Shown: one piece after another, positions 13,601 to 22,817 of the stretch
Layout of the letters: each line of letters begins with the position of its first letter
How positions within the stretch are numbered: the stretch's first letter is position 1
Origin: Melastoma dodecandrum
Taxonomy: Eukaryota; Streptophyta; Magnoliopsida; Myrtales; Melastomataceae
Assembly (NCBI GenBank): GCA_029817715.1
Contig: JARUPY010000397.1
Location: forward strand, 9,114,001 to 9,178,000
Reading direction: 5' to 3'
DNA length: 64,000 nt
Notes under the pieces: model-generated
Database searches by the model: none
The model's input: the letters and a program-made list of their open reading frames with translations, nothing else
What the model was told of the DNA's origin: nothing
Position numbers and translations under genes: made by a program

Positions 13601-13637
13601 TTGTGGCGTCGGATTTTCCGGCGCCGTTACCGCTCAT
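7660..13637 (-). CDS. TTC5: TTC5-like tetratricopeptide-repeat protein (13 exons)
   Basis: Host gene homologous to tetratricopeptide repeat protein 5. Exons on the minus strand: 13637-13418, 13347-13238, 13106-12996, 12886-12829, 12733-12644, 12558-12464, 12248-12195, 11530-11393, 11139-11088, 10987-10873, 9988-9919, 7948-7877, 7776-7660. All introns are GT-AG, and the 1302 bp join in phase to 433 codons plus TAA, close to mammalian TTC5 (about 440 residues). Residues about 85-290 hold TPR helices, including DVKDGSSWYNLGNACL; residues about 315-433 fit the TTC5 OB-fold domain. The ATG at 13637 is the first ATG; upstream in-frame codons have none. In mammals TTC5 binds nascent tubulin chains to trigger tubulin mRNA decay and acts as a p300 cofactor; the plant role is inferred only. 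No break is visible, so the gene is probably functional despite its repeat-rich setting. Confidence 0.93.
8700..8905 (+). mobile_element. Au-like SINE in intron 11 of the TTC5-like gene
   Basis: A roughly 200-bp plus-strand segment has a pol III B-box-like GTTCAAAACC near 8752. The later phrases TGGCAGACTTATC, GTGGGCC...GGGCCTAATGG and GAGCTGCGTGTAAG, with an ACACCAC end, match the layout of the widespread plant Au SINE family. It is antisense to the host gene and lies wholly within a 1970-bp intron. Target duplications are not evident and the tail is short, so it is an old copy. Confidence 0.6.
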
Positions 13638-14035
13638 GTCTTTCCTCTCTCCTCCTCTTACCTCCGATGACTGATTGCACAGAGATCGCTCTGGCCAGTA
13701 CCAACAAGAAACACCCGGAAATTGGTGGATGAGGCTCACTCGCGGTTTTTGGGAAAGGGAGATGTTTTCATTTGCGGAAGCCTAAAAATCTTTTTTTTTT
13801 TTGGTAAATAAAAATACAATTAAAATAGAAAATTAGCCCATAGGCTATACATGAATATCCTAAGCGCTATCCCCAAGGTACCTAGTTGCCTACTAAACTT
13901 AATCCGACTAATACAATAGTAATAAAAAAGGAGCTAGCATCTACCGTTCACATAAACAGGTTACTACATCATAACATCACATATGAGACCATCAAAATGA
14001 AGGGAATTTTCTCAGGGGTCATCAGCATTGGTTCT
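13638..14035. other. 5' flank of the TTC5-like gene and 3' flank of the coiled-coil ORF
   Basis: Upstream of the TTC5-like ATG lie about 100 bp of open but ATG-less sequence, a plausible 5' UTR, then a T-rich run at 13792-13802. The rest is AT-rich and probably the 3' non-coding part of the next minus-strand ORF. No clear TATA box was identified. Confidence 0.4.
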
Positions 14036-14945
14036 CTAGCTGTTTGACGAGCCATGGTCATCAAAGCTCGGGGGCTCCAACGAGGTGTGCCGGTCGTCCT
14101 GCCATGCCTCTCTCCATTCCTCATCGTCCTCCGAGCTGTCGAAACTGCAACCTTTCAGTGGTCGAAAAATAAAGAACGGGGGATCGGCAATTCCCGCTCC
14201 TGCTTCCTGGGTATCATCCTCTCCGGTCCCACGTGCTTCTTCCTCAGCCAAGTGGAGAAGCTCCTCTTGTAGATCACCAACATACTTAGGAACCCCCTGC
14301 AAGCCATTGAGGAAATCTCGAAATACCTCACAGCGATGGCGTCTAGCTACACGGTTGAACTCGGCCTAGATACCACGTAGTTGTTCCATAGCTTCCTTTA
14401 TCAGCATTCCTTCAAGCGCTTGCGGGCGGTTCCTGGGCTCATTGATCGCGCCAAATAACAGGCTGATTGTGCTCAGCATCGTAAGCGGCTGCACATGTGG
14501 ACCTTGCTGCCCTTGAGTGTCCTCCCTCGTAGCCTCAGTATCTGATGCAACTAAGTGGTCATCCTGAGGCACAACAGGGCACTCTGGTGGTGCGAAGATT
14601 GGGACAGCATTAGGGCCAGCTAGATTTTCCAGTCCGTCGGAGCTGGGTTTTCCATGAAGGTTCATGGTTGCCTGACGACGGGAACCAGTTTGAAATTCCC
14701 TAGCAGCATCTAGAGCCAATTTATCCATCGCCCTATCCCATTCCTCGATCTCCGCTTTCAAGGATTCCTTTTTCTGATTTACAGTCACCTCCCACTCCTC
14801 CCATGGTCTATGGAGCTCCATCTTCCTAGCGCGAAGATCAACCCCCCTCATGAGGCCTCTCTGTGCAGATTCCATTATCTTAATCTCCAACCTTAAGCCT
14901 GTGATCCGCTCATCAAGTCTGAGAAGAGAGGCATCTTGTTGAACC
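14036..14945 (-). pseudogene. Unknown predicted coiled-coil ORF with one in-frame stop
   Basis: A minus-strand reading frame of about 300 codons begins after a splice-acceptor-like TTTTTAG at about 14946 and ends at 14036. The first third is rich in Leu, Arg, Glu and Lys (LLRLDERITGLRLEIK) and predicts a coiled coil; the last part is acidic (SSEDDEEW). A single TAG at 14368-14366 interrupts an otherwise continuous frame. No start exon was found, and the left MULE inverted repeat begins right upstream. I do not recognise the family. It may be a host gene cut off from its 5' exons by the MULE, or a transposon-associated ORF. Confidence 0.5.
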
Positions 14946-14959
14946 CTAAAAATCTTGTT

Positions 14960-15355
14960 TTAGGGTACAGGGATGGTGTTTTGTATGGATGTACAGTTGG
15001 TTTCTAAAAAGTTTTACGAAACAGTCCCAACTTCTAAAATGATCAGAATACCATCGATGGGGCGCGTTTTGAGAACCCGTCCCTGCCATTTTACAAGGAG
15101 GGCGGGTTTTTTCGTGTAAAATGGCAGGGGCGGGTTCTCAAAACCCGCCCCTATGGTGCTGTGGACAATGTGTATGAGGGCGCATTTTGAGAACCCGCCC
15201 TTGCATGGAGACGGGTTCTCAAAACGCGCCCTCCAGGGGGCGGGTTTTGAAAACGCGCCCCCCGTCGACTTGGAACAAATTTTGCCCCAGTCATTAAGGG
15301 GCGAAAACCCGCCCCTCACGTTATTAAAAAAACCTGCCCCCGCCCCGACCATGTT
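14960..15355 (+). repeat. Left terminal inverted repeat of the MULE
   Basis: An AT-rich outer part (14960-15058) leads into a GC-rich inner part. There the motif GGGCGGGTTCTCAAAACCCGCCC and its variants recur in alternating orientation near 15062, 15100, 15130, 15178, 15213, 15240 and 15300. Each is nearly palindromic, so the inner TIR is a ladder of potential hairpins. It pairs with the inverted sequence at 20805-21130. Confidence 0.8.
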
Positions 15356-15535
15356 CGAGTGAAATCATGTTCTCACTCTCTCAATCCATGTTGGATCGAA
15401 ACAATAAACCATCTAAACCTCCAATAATAAACCATCCAAACATCAAAATCCATCTTCATAAAACATAAAAAGTTCTATACATAAATCTCGGAAAATATCA
15501 TACGTGAAAGATGTTATTTGTTTACAAACACATCA

Positions 15536-17621
15536 CTAATTCCCCCTACGCCTACTCGATCTCCTCCTCACATAAGGCATGATAACGGGAGGCTGCTCCG
15601 ATGAGTCGTCCGGGTACAGTTGCGTAACTTGAGATGGCTCTTGGGAATGGTCATACCAGAAAAGCTTATATTAGTTGAGTTTAACTCTAACGAACTTCGA
15701 AGTTGTATTCAACTTACCCAAATTCTCTTGCTCCTTTAAGCGGAGCTCCCGGAGTCGAACTGGACCCAACCTCGAAGTGTGGTGTGCAGTACTCGGCATC
15801 AACGTCAGAAATTTGCGAGATAAGCATGCCTTCTTGCACTTCATGACCCTCATCGTCAAATACAGGATCGTCATATGCTAGTGGCATGTCCTCATCCCCG
15901 TCTAAGGGCTGTACATCATGTGGCATCTCCTCATCGCCGTCAAAGGGCTGTCCATCATGTGGCGCCATGAAGTCATACGAAGGTTGGTCTTCCAACCCGC
16001 CGGCACGACCATACAATCTAATCGGTCCGTACTCCCTGATCATTTGCATAGAGTCCTCGACAAGAGAGACGAGTTCGGGCTGGTCAGATTTAAGCTTAAT
16101 CTTTCTGAAATTTTTCAGCTGTCACACAATAAGCACGACATAAATGAATATATGTTATAAAAGAAAAATTGAATAGATAAAAGTAATGTACTTACCATTT
16201 TGCCTAGCATGGAGCCGGTGTGGGATATGTATTGCCTAGTGTGGATCGCGTACCATTTGAAGTATTTCATGCGAGACTCCCACACCAGTGTCACAACATT
16301 GTTCAGCCTATCTTCCCAGATCTCCACAAACTGTCGGTGGATTTCCCTCCAATTGTTCATATTCTTGCCTCATAGATCAATGCGATGAAGGGCCTTGTTG
16401 GTGTCGTACTGATCAGGTACCAGCTGCTGATCGCCAAACTGACGGATCACTTTGTCTGGGAAATACCACTCCACTATATAAAAGCATATGAGAGGGACTC
16501 GAGCATGCCAAAACATCTCTCCCGATCGACAATATGCTGGAAGCATAGCTCTCAATTGTTCCGGGTATGGATGCCAAATCACCTGCATATTTCAATGAGA
16601 ATGTTTGAGGGAGATATGATACAATCAAATGTAATTGCTTTATTGAATCGTAAGGTGTACCTGATCAATGCTTTGCCTGTCGAAGGCCTGTCTATATGAT
16701 GCAAGCACATGGGTCGCGACCGTGCGCACATCCTTCGCTACGGCCCAGCGATAGCTAAGAGGCATATCCTATACAAATGGGCTACGACGTCTCAACGGAG
16801 CTATATGTGGGAATCTATCCCATGCCCAAATCTGTAACAATATGAGAGGGCCCTCGATCTGTGATGCCTTGTGGTGAGACGCCTTACACAAACTCCTATA
16901 TAACCATGCTAGGTAGGCACTACCCCGGCTGTACTGTCCTGACCTCTCAAAGTCAGCTAGAAGTGGCAACCAGAATAGGTGTACTAAGTTGTCCGACTTA
17001 GTGGTGAATAACATTCCACCTATCAGCTGCAGTATGTACGCCCTCGTGTACATCTGAACTACCTCCTCAGTGGCATCTATCGGAATCTTAGCAAAATTTT
17101 GGGCCAACCAGCTAAGTCTAATCCTACCTGACCTAATGTTGTCTCCTATAGGTACTTGCCCTAACAACTGTAGACACACCTCGACTGTCGATATCGAGGT
17201 GTCTCTTATCACTGCATCACCATCTATGGGCAAACCTAGCTGAATGGCCACATCCTGTAAGGTGACAGTCATCTCACCGTGCACCATGTGGAAGGTATGC
17301 GTCGCTGGTCTTCAGCGTTCCGTCAAAGCTGGAGTTCAAAGAAATAAAGGGAAGCTTCGCCACTCCGTAAAATCCTTCCTGACGGAGGTAAACATCCATT
17401 CTTGGATCGCTAGCAAGTCCCTTGAGCGATTTCTCAACTCGACGGCATATTAAAACATTGTTCTACAAAGAGAACACGAATTAGTTATCAAGGTATGAAT
17501 ATATAATGATTTCAAAGTAAAGAAGTCGACATACCACATTATATCCAGCTTCCCATACAGCTGTCGACCGATGCTCTCCCTGAGCATTAAAGATATCTGT
17601 CCGCCTTGGCCCTGGACGCAT
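15536..17621 (-). pseudogene. Plant mobile domain (PMD) protein, broken
   Basis: The ATG at 17621 opens MRPGPRRTDIFNAQGEH, the usual opening of MAIN-like PMD proteins. An exon from about 17455 reads LICRRVEKSLKGLASDP. The domain core at 17287-16769 has MVHGEMTVTLQDVAIQLGLP; 16588-16115 encodes ARVPLICFYIVEWYFPDKV and a following helical part; 16049-15714 is an acidic tail with two near-copies of DGDEEMPHD; a last exon ends in YVRRRSSRRRGN with TAG at 15538-15536. It is disabled by a frameshift before 17314, by TGA at 17314-17312, TAG at 16771-16769 and TGA at 16372-16370. Domesticated relatives MAIN and MAIL1 act in the nucleus in heterochromatin silencing. It lies downstream of the transposase in the same orientation. 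Confidence 0.85.
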
Positions 17622-17699
17622 TTCCTGTAAGACAATATAAGAAGTTTTAAATATGAAATAAAGTTAATTATGATAACACTAAGATCATTTAAACATTGA

Positions 17700-20399
17700 G
17701 TAAGTACTTACAAAGATTCCGATTAGGACAACTACGTCGGTTATGACCTTCCTTTCTACATAATCCGCAACTACTATTCTGAGATTGAACCATAATATCC
17801 ATTTCATTATGTATACGGGATGACCTTGGACGCCCACGTGGTCAGACTCTTGTAGGGTCAGGATTGACTCTAGGAAAACAATATTTCGTCCAGTCTGCTT
17901 TGCAATCAAAAGAATGCCATCGAGAAGCATATACGGCCTTCTGACACTCGAATGAGTAGAAATGACTAATGACAGCCGTATGATCAATATGCAAGAATGC
18001 AAAACATGCTAAGGTATGCGAACAAGGAATGCGAAAAATTTGCCACTTCTTGCAGCTGCATTTCCGATTTTGAAGAAATACATATTTGATACGATGTTTT
18101 CCTCTAGTCTTCACGTCAAATCTACCCTCTTGTCGATCGAGAAGAACTACTTTGTATCGTTTGGCTTTCTCCATGGCTTTGCATAACCTCGTTTGACAAA
18201 CATTTGTAAAACGTTCACCAATTTGATAACGGAGATATCCCGTCGAGCTATCTAATATGTAATGCAATTATACCATACTTTTCTAACCAGAGCCGAAATC
18301 GGAAGATTTCTTGCACATCTTATAAGGAGTTGTAACTCGCGCTCAAATTCGTAGTCATAAGACCATATCTATAAAATCCATCTCCGCTCAAAGTCCACTG
18401 CTCTACACTCATCTCTGCGAAAAATTCGGCAGCTTCTGGCATCGTTTGAAACAAGCTTCTCCTCATGTTGTGGTACTTCAAATTCATTGATTTCCTCGCT
18501 GCGGCTACCAACTTCCACTTGCAAACAATATTTTTATACATCGTATTGAAATTGCTTGCAACATGTCTATGACAATCGCCAATGCACAAATGGAGTAGTC
18601 CAACCAACCTCAGGATCATTCACGGCCGCTTGAATGCCGGAGTGTCTATCAGAAATTCAACATAGACCTCCAGTCCTATCACTGACAACATACCCCTTAA
18701 GACATCTTAAGAACCAACTCCATGAATCATAGCTTTCTTCATCAACCAGAGCAAATGCAAGCGGTACAATATGGTTCTCTCCGTCCATTGAACATGTAAT
18801 TAACAGTTTATGCCTATACTTACTATATAGAAATGTGTCATCTATGCTTACCACCGGTCGACAATGCTTAAATGCTTGAATACACTAACCGAACGCCCAA
18901 AACACTCTTTGAAAGTGGAATTCCTCCACCTTGCTACCATTACAACATTCACCCCAATCAACAATTATTCCAGGGTTGGCAATTCTAATTGCATTAAGAA
19001 GATGCGGCAACTCATTATAAGATTCATCCCAATCACCGTATTCAAGAGAAATTGCCTTCTTCTTTGCATCCCATACACGTCTCCTACTAACTTCGTACCC
19101 AAATCTCTCCTTTATTACATTCCGTGTGAACGACACTTTCACTTCAGGAGATTCTTTAACAAAAGTACGAAAGTATGGAGACATAAAGTGATAGTCAATT
19201 TGAAGATGATCTTGGGAAAGCATTGCGTTTAAACATGTATGTGGCTCACCAACAACTGTTATTTCAAACTCATGATCACCAGAACGTTGCCTCCCGCGTA
19301 ATCTCCACTTGCAACACCCCCATTCTCAGAACAAATCACGTACCACCTAATCTTATCCGTCCCGATGACCTCGTAATTGTAATGGTTCTTGATGCAGAAT
19401 GTGTTCACCGTCTTAATGAGTTCTTTCTTATTTTTGAACCGCACCCCTTTACGAAATTTAACCACAGATTCTGGATTGTCCGTAATCCTCACATCCTCGT
19501 CCTCCTCCACAATCACCTTCCCAGTATCGCCACTATCAAGATAAAAAGGTAGAGGTTTCTCCAACCTCTTCCTAGACGGACCAGCCTCATTAACACTTAC
19601 ATTCATACCTTCTTCATCGTTTCCCAAATCAACACCATTAAACATTTCCTCATCAGTATCGACGTCATTATCATAATTCACTATAGACTCAAGGATATCA
19701 TTCTCATATTGCCGATACATCATTTCGTCTATAACTCCTTCATCGCCCAAGTCACGTTCTAAACATTCAAATGGATCACCATCTTCATAATCATCATAGT
19801 CATGACCACCATACTCCTCATTACCACATCCTCCTCATTATCACCTTCCTCCTCATTATCACATCCTCCTCATTACCATCATAACTGCTACCTCCTTCGA
19901 TCACCGGAGACAACCGATGAATATTTTTACCCACATTCCTATTTCCAGGGTTATCATGCACAACATTAAAGCTCCCCTCATTCACATTCACTCCTACGAC
20001 CTCATTCCCCACATTACCACCATGCATATTTCGTGAATTTCCTGCCCTCTCTTCATTGCCAAAATGAGCAGAAACTGAGGTAACATATATTTCTTGAATG
20101 CGATCACTATTGCACATAGCAAATTCGCACAACAATCTCACATCCTCATCATCACCAATAGGTACTAGCACAAACTTAATGCCAGACGCAGTATATAAAG
20201 GAACGGGATATCTATGACATATTTCCAACCTACTTCGTTCATTTAATCTCATTGCATTAGCGATAACTCTTTCCAATTGCACATAATCGATTTCACCTGG
20301 TACCTTTAAACGTTTCACCGGACCCCTATTATAACCAACTCCTTCACTACTATGAATAACCTTCCCGTTTCCATACAACAGTAAATACACATGCGACAT
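17700..20399 (-). pseudogene. mudrA-like MULE transposase, broken
   Basis: Domain order on the minus strand: a PB1-like N-terminal domain (20399-20060, MSHVYLLLYGNGKVI); an acidic linker; a MuDR DNA-binding segment (19440-19300, FKNKKELIKTVNTFCIKNHYNYEV); a transposase core with SIDDTFLYSKYRHKLL near 18850, ISDRHSGI near 18645 and CHRHVASNF near 18575; a SWIM zinc finger CSCKKWQIFRIPCSHTLAC at about 18060; and a CCHC knuckle (C-x2-C-x4-H-x4-C) near 17750. Breaks: a frameshift in the TCCTCATTA repeats near 19830, TAG at 18887-18885, TGA near 18657, and a shift before CHRHVASNF. The element cannot move by itself. Confidence 0.88.
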
Positions 20400-20804
20400 T
20401 GAAACGTAAGATAATACTTACGATATAGAGAATAGCTGCTTCTTCGGACTTCCAAATACGTACAATTATTTAAAAAACGTACCATTAATCATTTTTCGCC
20501 GAAATTCATCTAAACCTAATTACAATTAAACATAAATTCAAATCACCCTAAATTCAACTAAACCTAGTTTTACGGCAATAAACACGTACACGGACGGACG
20601 GACGGAATAGGAGGGTGTCAGGTGCTGGGACTAGAGGGGCGGCACGAAGGGACGGCAGCACGGTGGAGGGAGGCACGGCGGAGGGCGGCACGGTTGGGGG
20701 AGGGTCGGGCGTTAGGGTTTTGGGTGAGGTGGGGGAAGATGGGTCGGGAGGAAGGGGATCCCGACTGATTAAGTCGGGTGGGAGGGCCCCTTGTGGACAT
20801 AGGA

Positions 20805-21130
20805 CAGGGAACCCCCCCTTAATGACTTGGGAAAAATTTGCTCCAAGTCGACGGGGGCGCGTTTTCAAAACCCGCCCCCCTGGAGGGCGCGTTTTGAGAA
20901 CCCGTCTTCATGCAAGGGCGGGTTCTCAAAACGCGCCCTCATGCGCATTGTCTCCAGCGCCATAGGGACGGGTTTTAAGAACCCGCCTCTGTCATTTTAC
21001 AAAAAACCCGCCCTCTTTGTTATTTGGGGAAAACGCGCCCCATCGACGGTATTCAGGTAATTTTAGAAACTTGGACCGTTTTTTTGCAAATTTTTTAAAA
21101 AATCAACAGTACATCTGTACAAACCTCTAT
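20805..21130 (-). repeat. Right terminal inverted repeat of the MULE
   Basis: This is the inverted counterpart of the left TIR, with the same GGGCGCGTTTTGAGAACCCG ladder, a TCATTTTACA block and an AT-rich outer part ending near CAGTACATCTGTAC. Just inside (20590-20804) is an additional GC-rich stretch with GGACGGACGGACGG and many GGGGCGGCACG-like units, without a clear left equivalent. Identity is patchy, suggesting an old element. Confidence 0.78.
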
Positions 21131-21822
21131 AGGGATGTCCAAAAGACGTGGCCAAAAGTACAAAATAGTGCCTGTGGACCTTGTTAAATCGCACTTGGTT
21201 TTGTATTATTTTACGAAACAGTGACACGAGCTTCGTAAAGTGTTACCGGCTCTTATGTATTTTTTCTTATCATTTCGTAAATTTAACGAAACTTATTTAA
21301 CAAAGTACAAATACATTTAGTGAATTTCGTACTTTTTACTAAGTCCACGAAACGTTTTTACGGACTTTGTAAAGTACGAATAAAATAACAAAACAAGATC
21401 AGTGTACCCCAACCTAAATCTATACGTGGGGACTTGATCGCAATATTGCATATCTTCCTTTGGAAGCCTTTTGGGTTTTTTTTTTCTTTTTCATTGAAAG
21501 AGAACCATTACTGAACAAAGTTTATAAGTACGAATCTGCCTCACTTTGTTATTATAATAGAGTAGGAACCATAATTTCTGATATAGCGAAATCCATTTAT
21601 GCGTCTCCAGAATATAGTTTTCACTTACTTAATTTAGTTGGCCTTGTTTAGATTGTTAGGAGGCCGGGGCTTTGCCAGGAGAAGTAGAACCCATCATCAC
21701 GCCGAATTCGATACAATTGGCTTGAATCAAAATCACGAAGGTCTAACAACCTCCACACATATCACAACTACAACGTCCGAAGGACTGATATCCGGCAATT
21801 TCAAAAAACAAAGCATCGACGT
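21131..21822. other. AT-rich sequence, no gene recognised
   Basis: The stretch contains several ACGAAAC/GTTTCGT-like words and a T run at 21478-21489, but no ORF with recognisable content and no element ends. Confidence 0.4.
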
Positions 21823-22045
21823 CTAACTACGGGAAAATCGTCGACATAAAATGTATTCCATGATGTTATCCACGGCTGCCTCGTTTACGACTGTAGCTGC
21901 TTGCAAGTTATGCAGGATGTTGGACCGGAGCTCCCGCACCCACGTATCATTAGGATTCGCCTGTTGAAAACCATCTAGCATGTAGACGTAGTAGGTGATT
22001 ACGTATGCCGGGGCGTCACCAACGTCTCGAACGCCAAACCATATA
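21823..22045 (-). pseudogene. Unidentified ORF interrupted by retroelement C
   Basis: A minus-strand frame ends at 21823 and reads WFGVRDVGDAPAYVITYYVY, then LDGFQQANPNDTWVRELR. It runs into the left LTR of element C at 22046. Right of that element (34300 onward) a possible continuation ends in VVHLVVK, so the element seems to have split an older coding segment. The protein family is not recognised. Confidence 0.4.
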
Positions 22046-22817
22046 TGATGCGGGGACGGCAAGAAATAGGTGATTCCAATACCAAAACGATGGGGAACGT
22101 CACTGTGGGTGCGGAAGGGAGTAACGTGGGAATGGTTGGAAGGGTAGATAATAAAACGGGATGGCTGAATGGATGGCTATGAAAGGATAGGTTGAGATCA
22201 ACCTCCACGGATACAGATACACCACCCTCAAAGAAAACTCAGATAGAACTCGCCTGTCACACGGATATAGACACACCACCATGAACAAGAACGAGGGCGA
22301 GGAACAACACGGAGGATAAAGGCACAACACCACTGGTTGATACACTCTACTCAATCTGTACTTGGAATCCACCAAATGAAGAACGAGGTTAAAAGAGAAT
22401 CCACACATTCAAATAGAAAGACAAAAGTCTAATATAGGTTAAAAAGTCTGAATCAAAGTTGTTTTCAATCCTTACAATGCAAGGGCTTATAACGAAATAA
22501 AAGATAAGGGAAACAAAATAAAGGATATGATCAGAAGATGAGGAAAGGAAATACATTATTTCCTCCCGACAAGATCTGAAAAGATAATGGAGTAGGGTAG
22601 TGGAGCAGGCGCTACTCTTGGGTGCAAGTTGTTAGATCTGAGCCGTCGGATCGTAACCGTCCTTTGGGCTGCTCGTCGCCTGGTTGCCTTTTGTTACCTG
22701 AGTGACACATCGCTCAGTGCTCCTCATCGCCTCTCTTACTCGGTGATCAGCAAGTTGAGACCTCCAATAGGCTACGGTGGCTGAGGTGTGGGCGAAGCAA
22801 TGACCGTCCTTGTATCA
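22046..22817 (-). repeat. 3' LTR of element C
   Basis: On the minus strand this 772-bp LTR starts TGATACAAGGACGG directly after the purine-rich tract at 22818-22830, and ends in CCCCGCATCA at 22046. It contains several copies of GGATA(C/T)AGA(T/C)ACACCACC on the plus strand, as do the LTRs of A and the solo LTR in E. Confidence 0.85.

Larger units (their letters stand above)
14960..21130 (-). mobile_element. Mutator-like element with transposase and PMD genes
   Basis: A 6.2-kb element bounded by long inverted repeats. From the left, GTACAGTTGG...ATACCATCGATGGGGCGCG at 14990-15067 is mirrored on the right by the complement of CGCGCCCCATCGACGGTAT...CAGTAC (21033-21112). Inside, in minus-strand order, lie a mudrA-like transposase gene and a plant mobile domain gene, both broken. 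Exact termini and the usual 9-11-bp target duplication could not be fixed; the outer tens of bases align only loosely. A long-TIR MULE carrying a PMD gene fits established knowledge that PMD genes travel in plant transposons. Confidence 0.8.

Noticed and set aside
13638..13739. Longer N-terminus for the TTC5-like protein
   Set aside because: The frame is open upstream to 13739 but contains no ATG; the first ATG is at 13637, where the conserved part follows.
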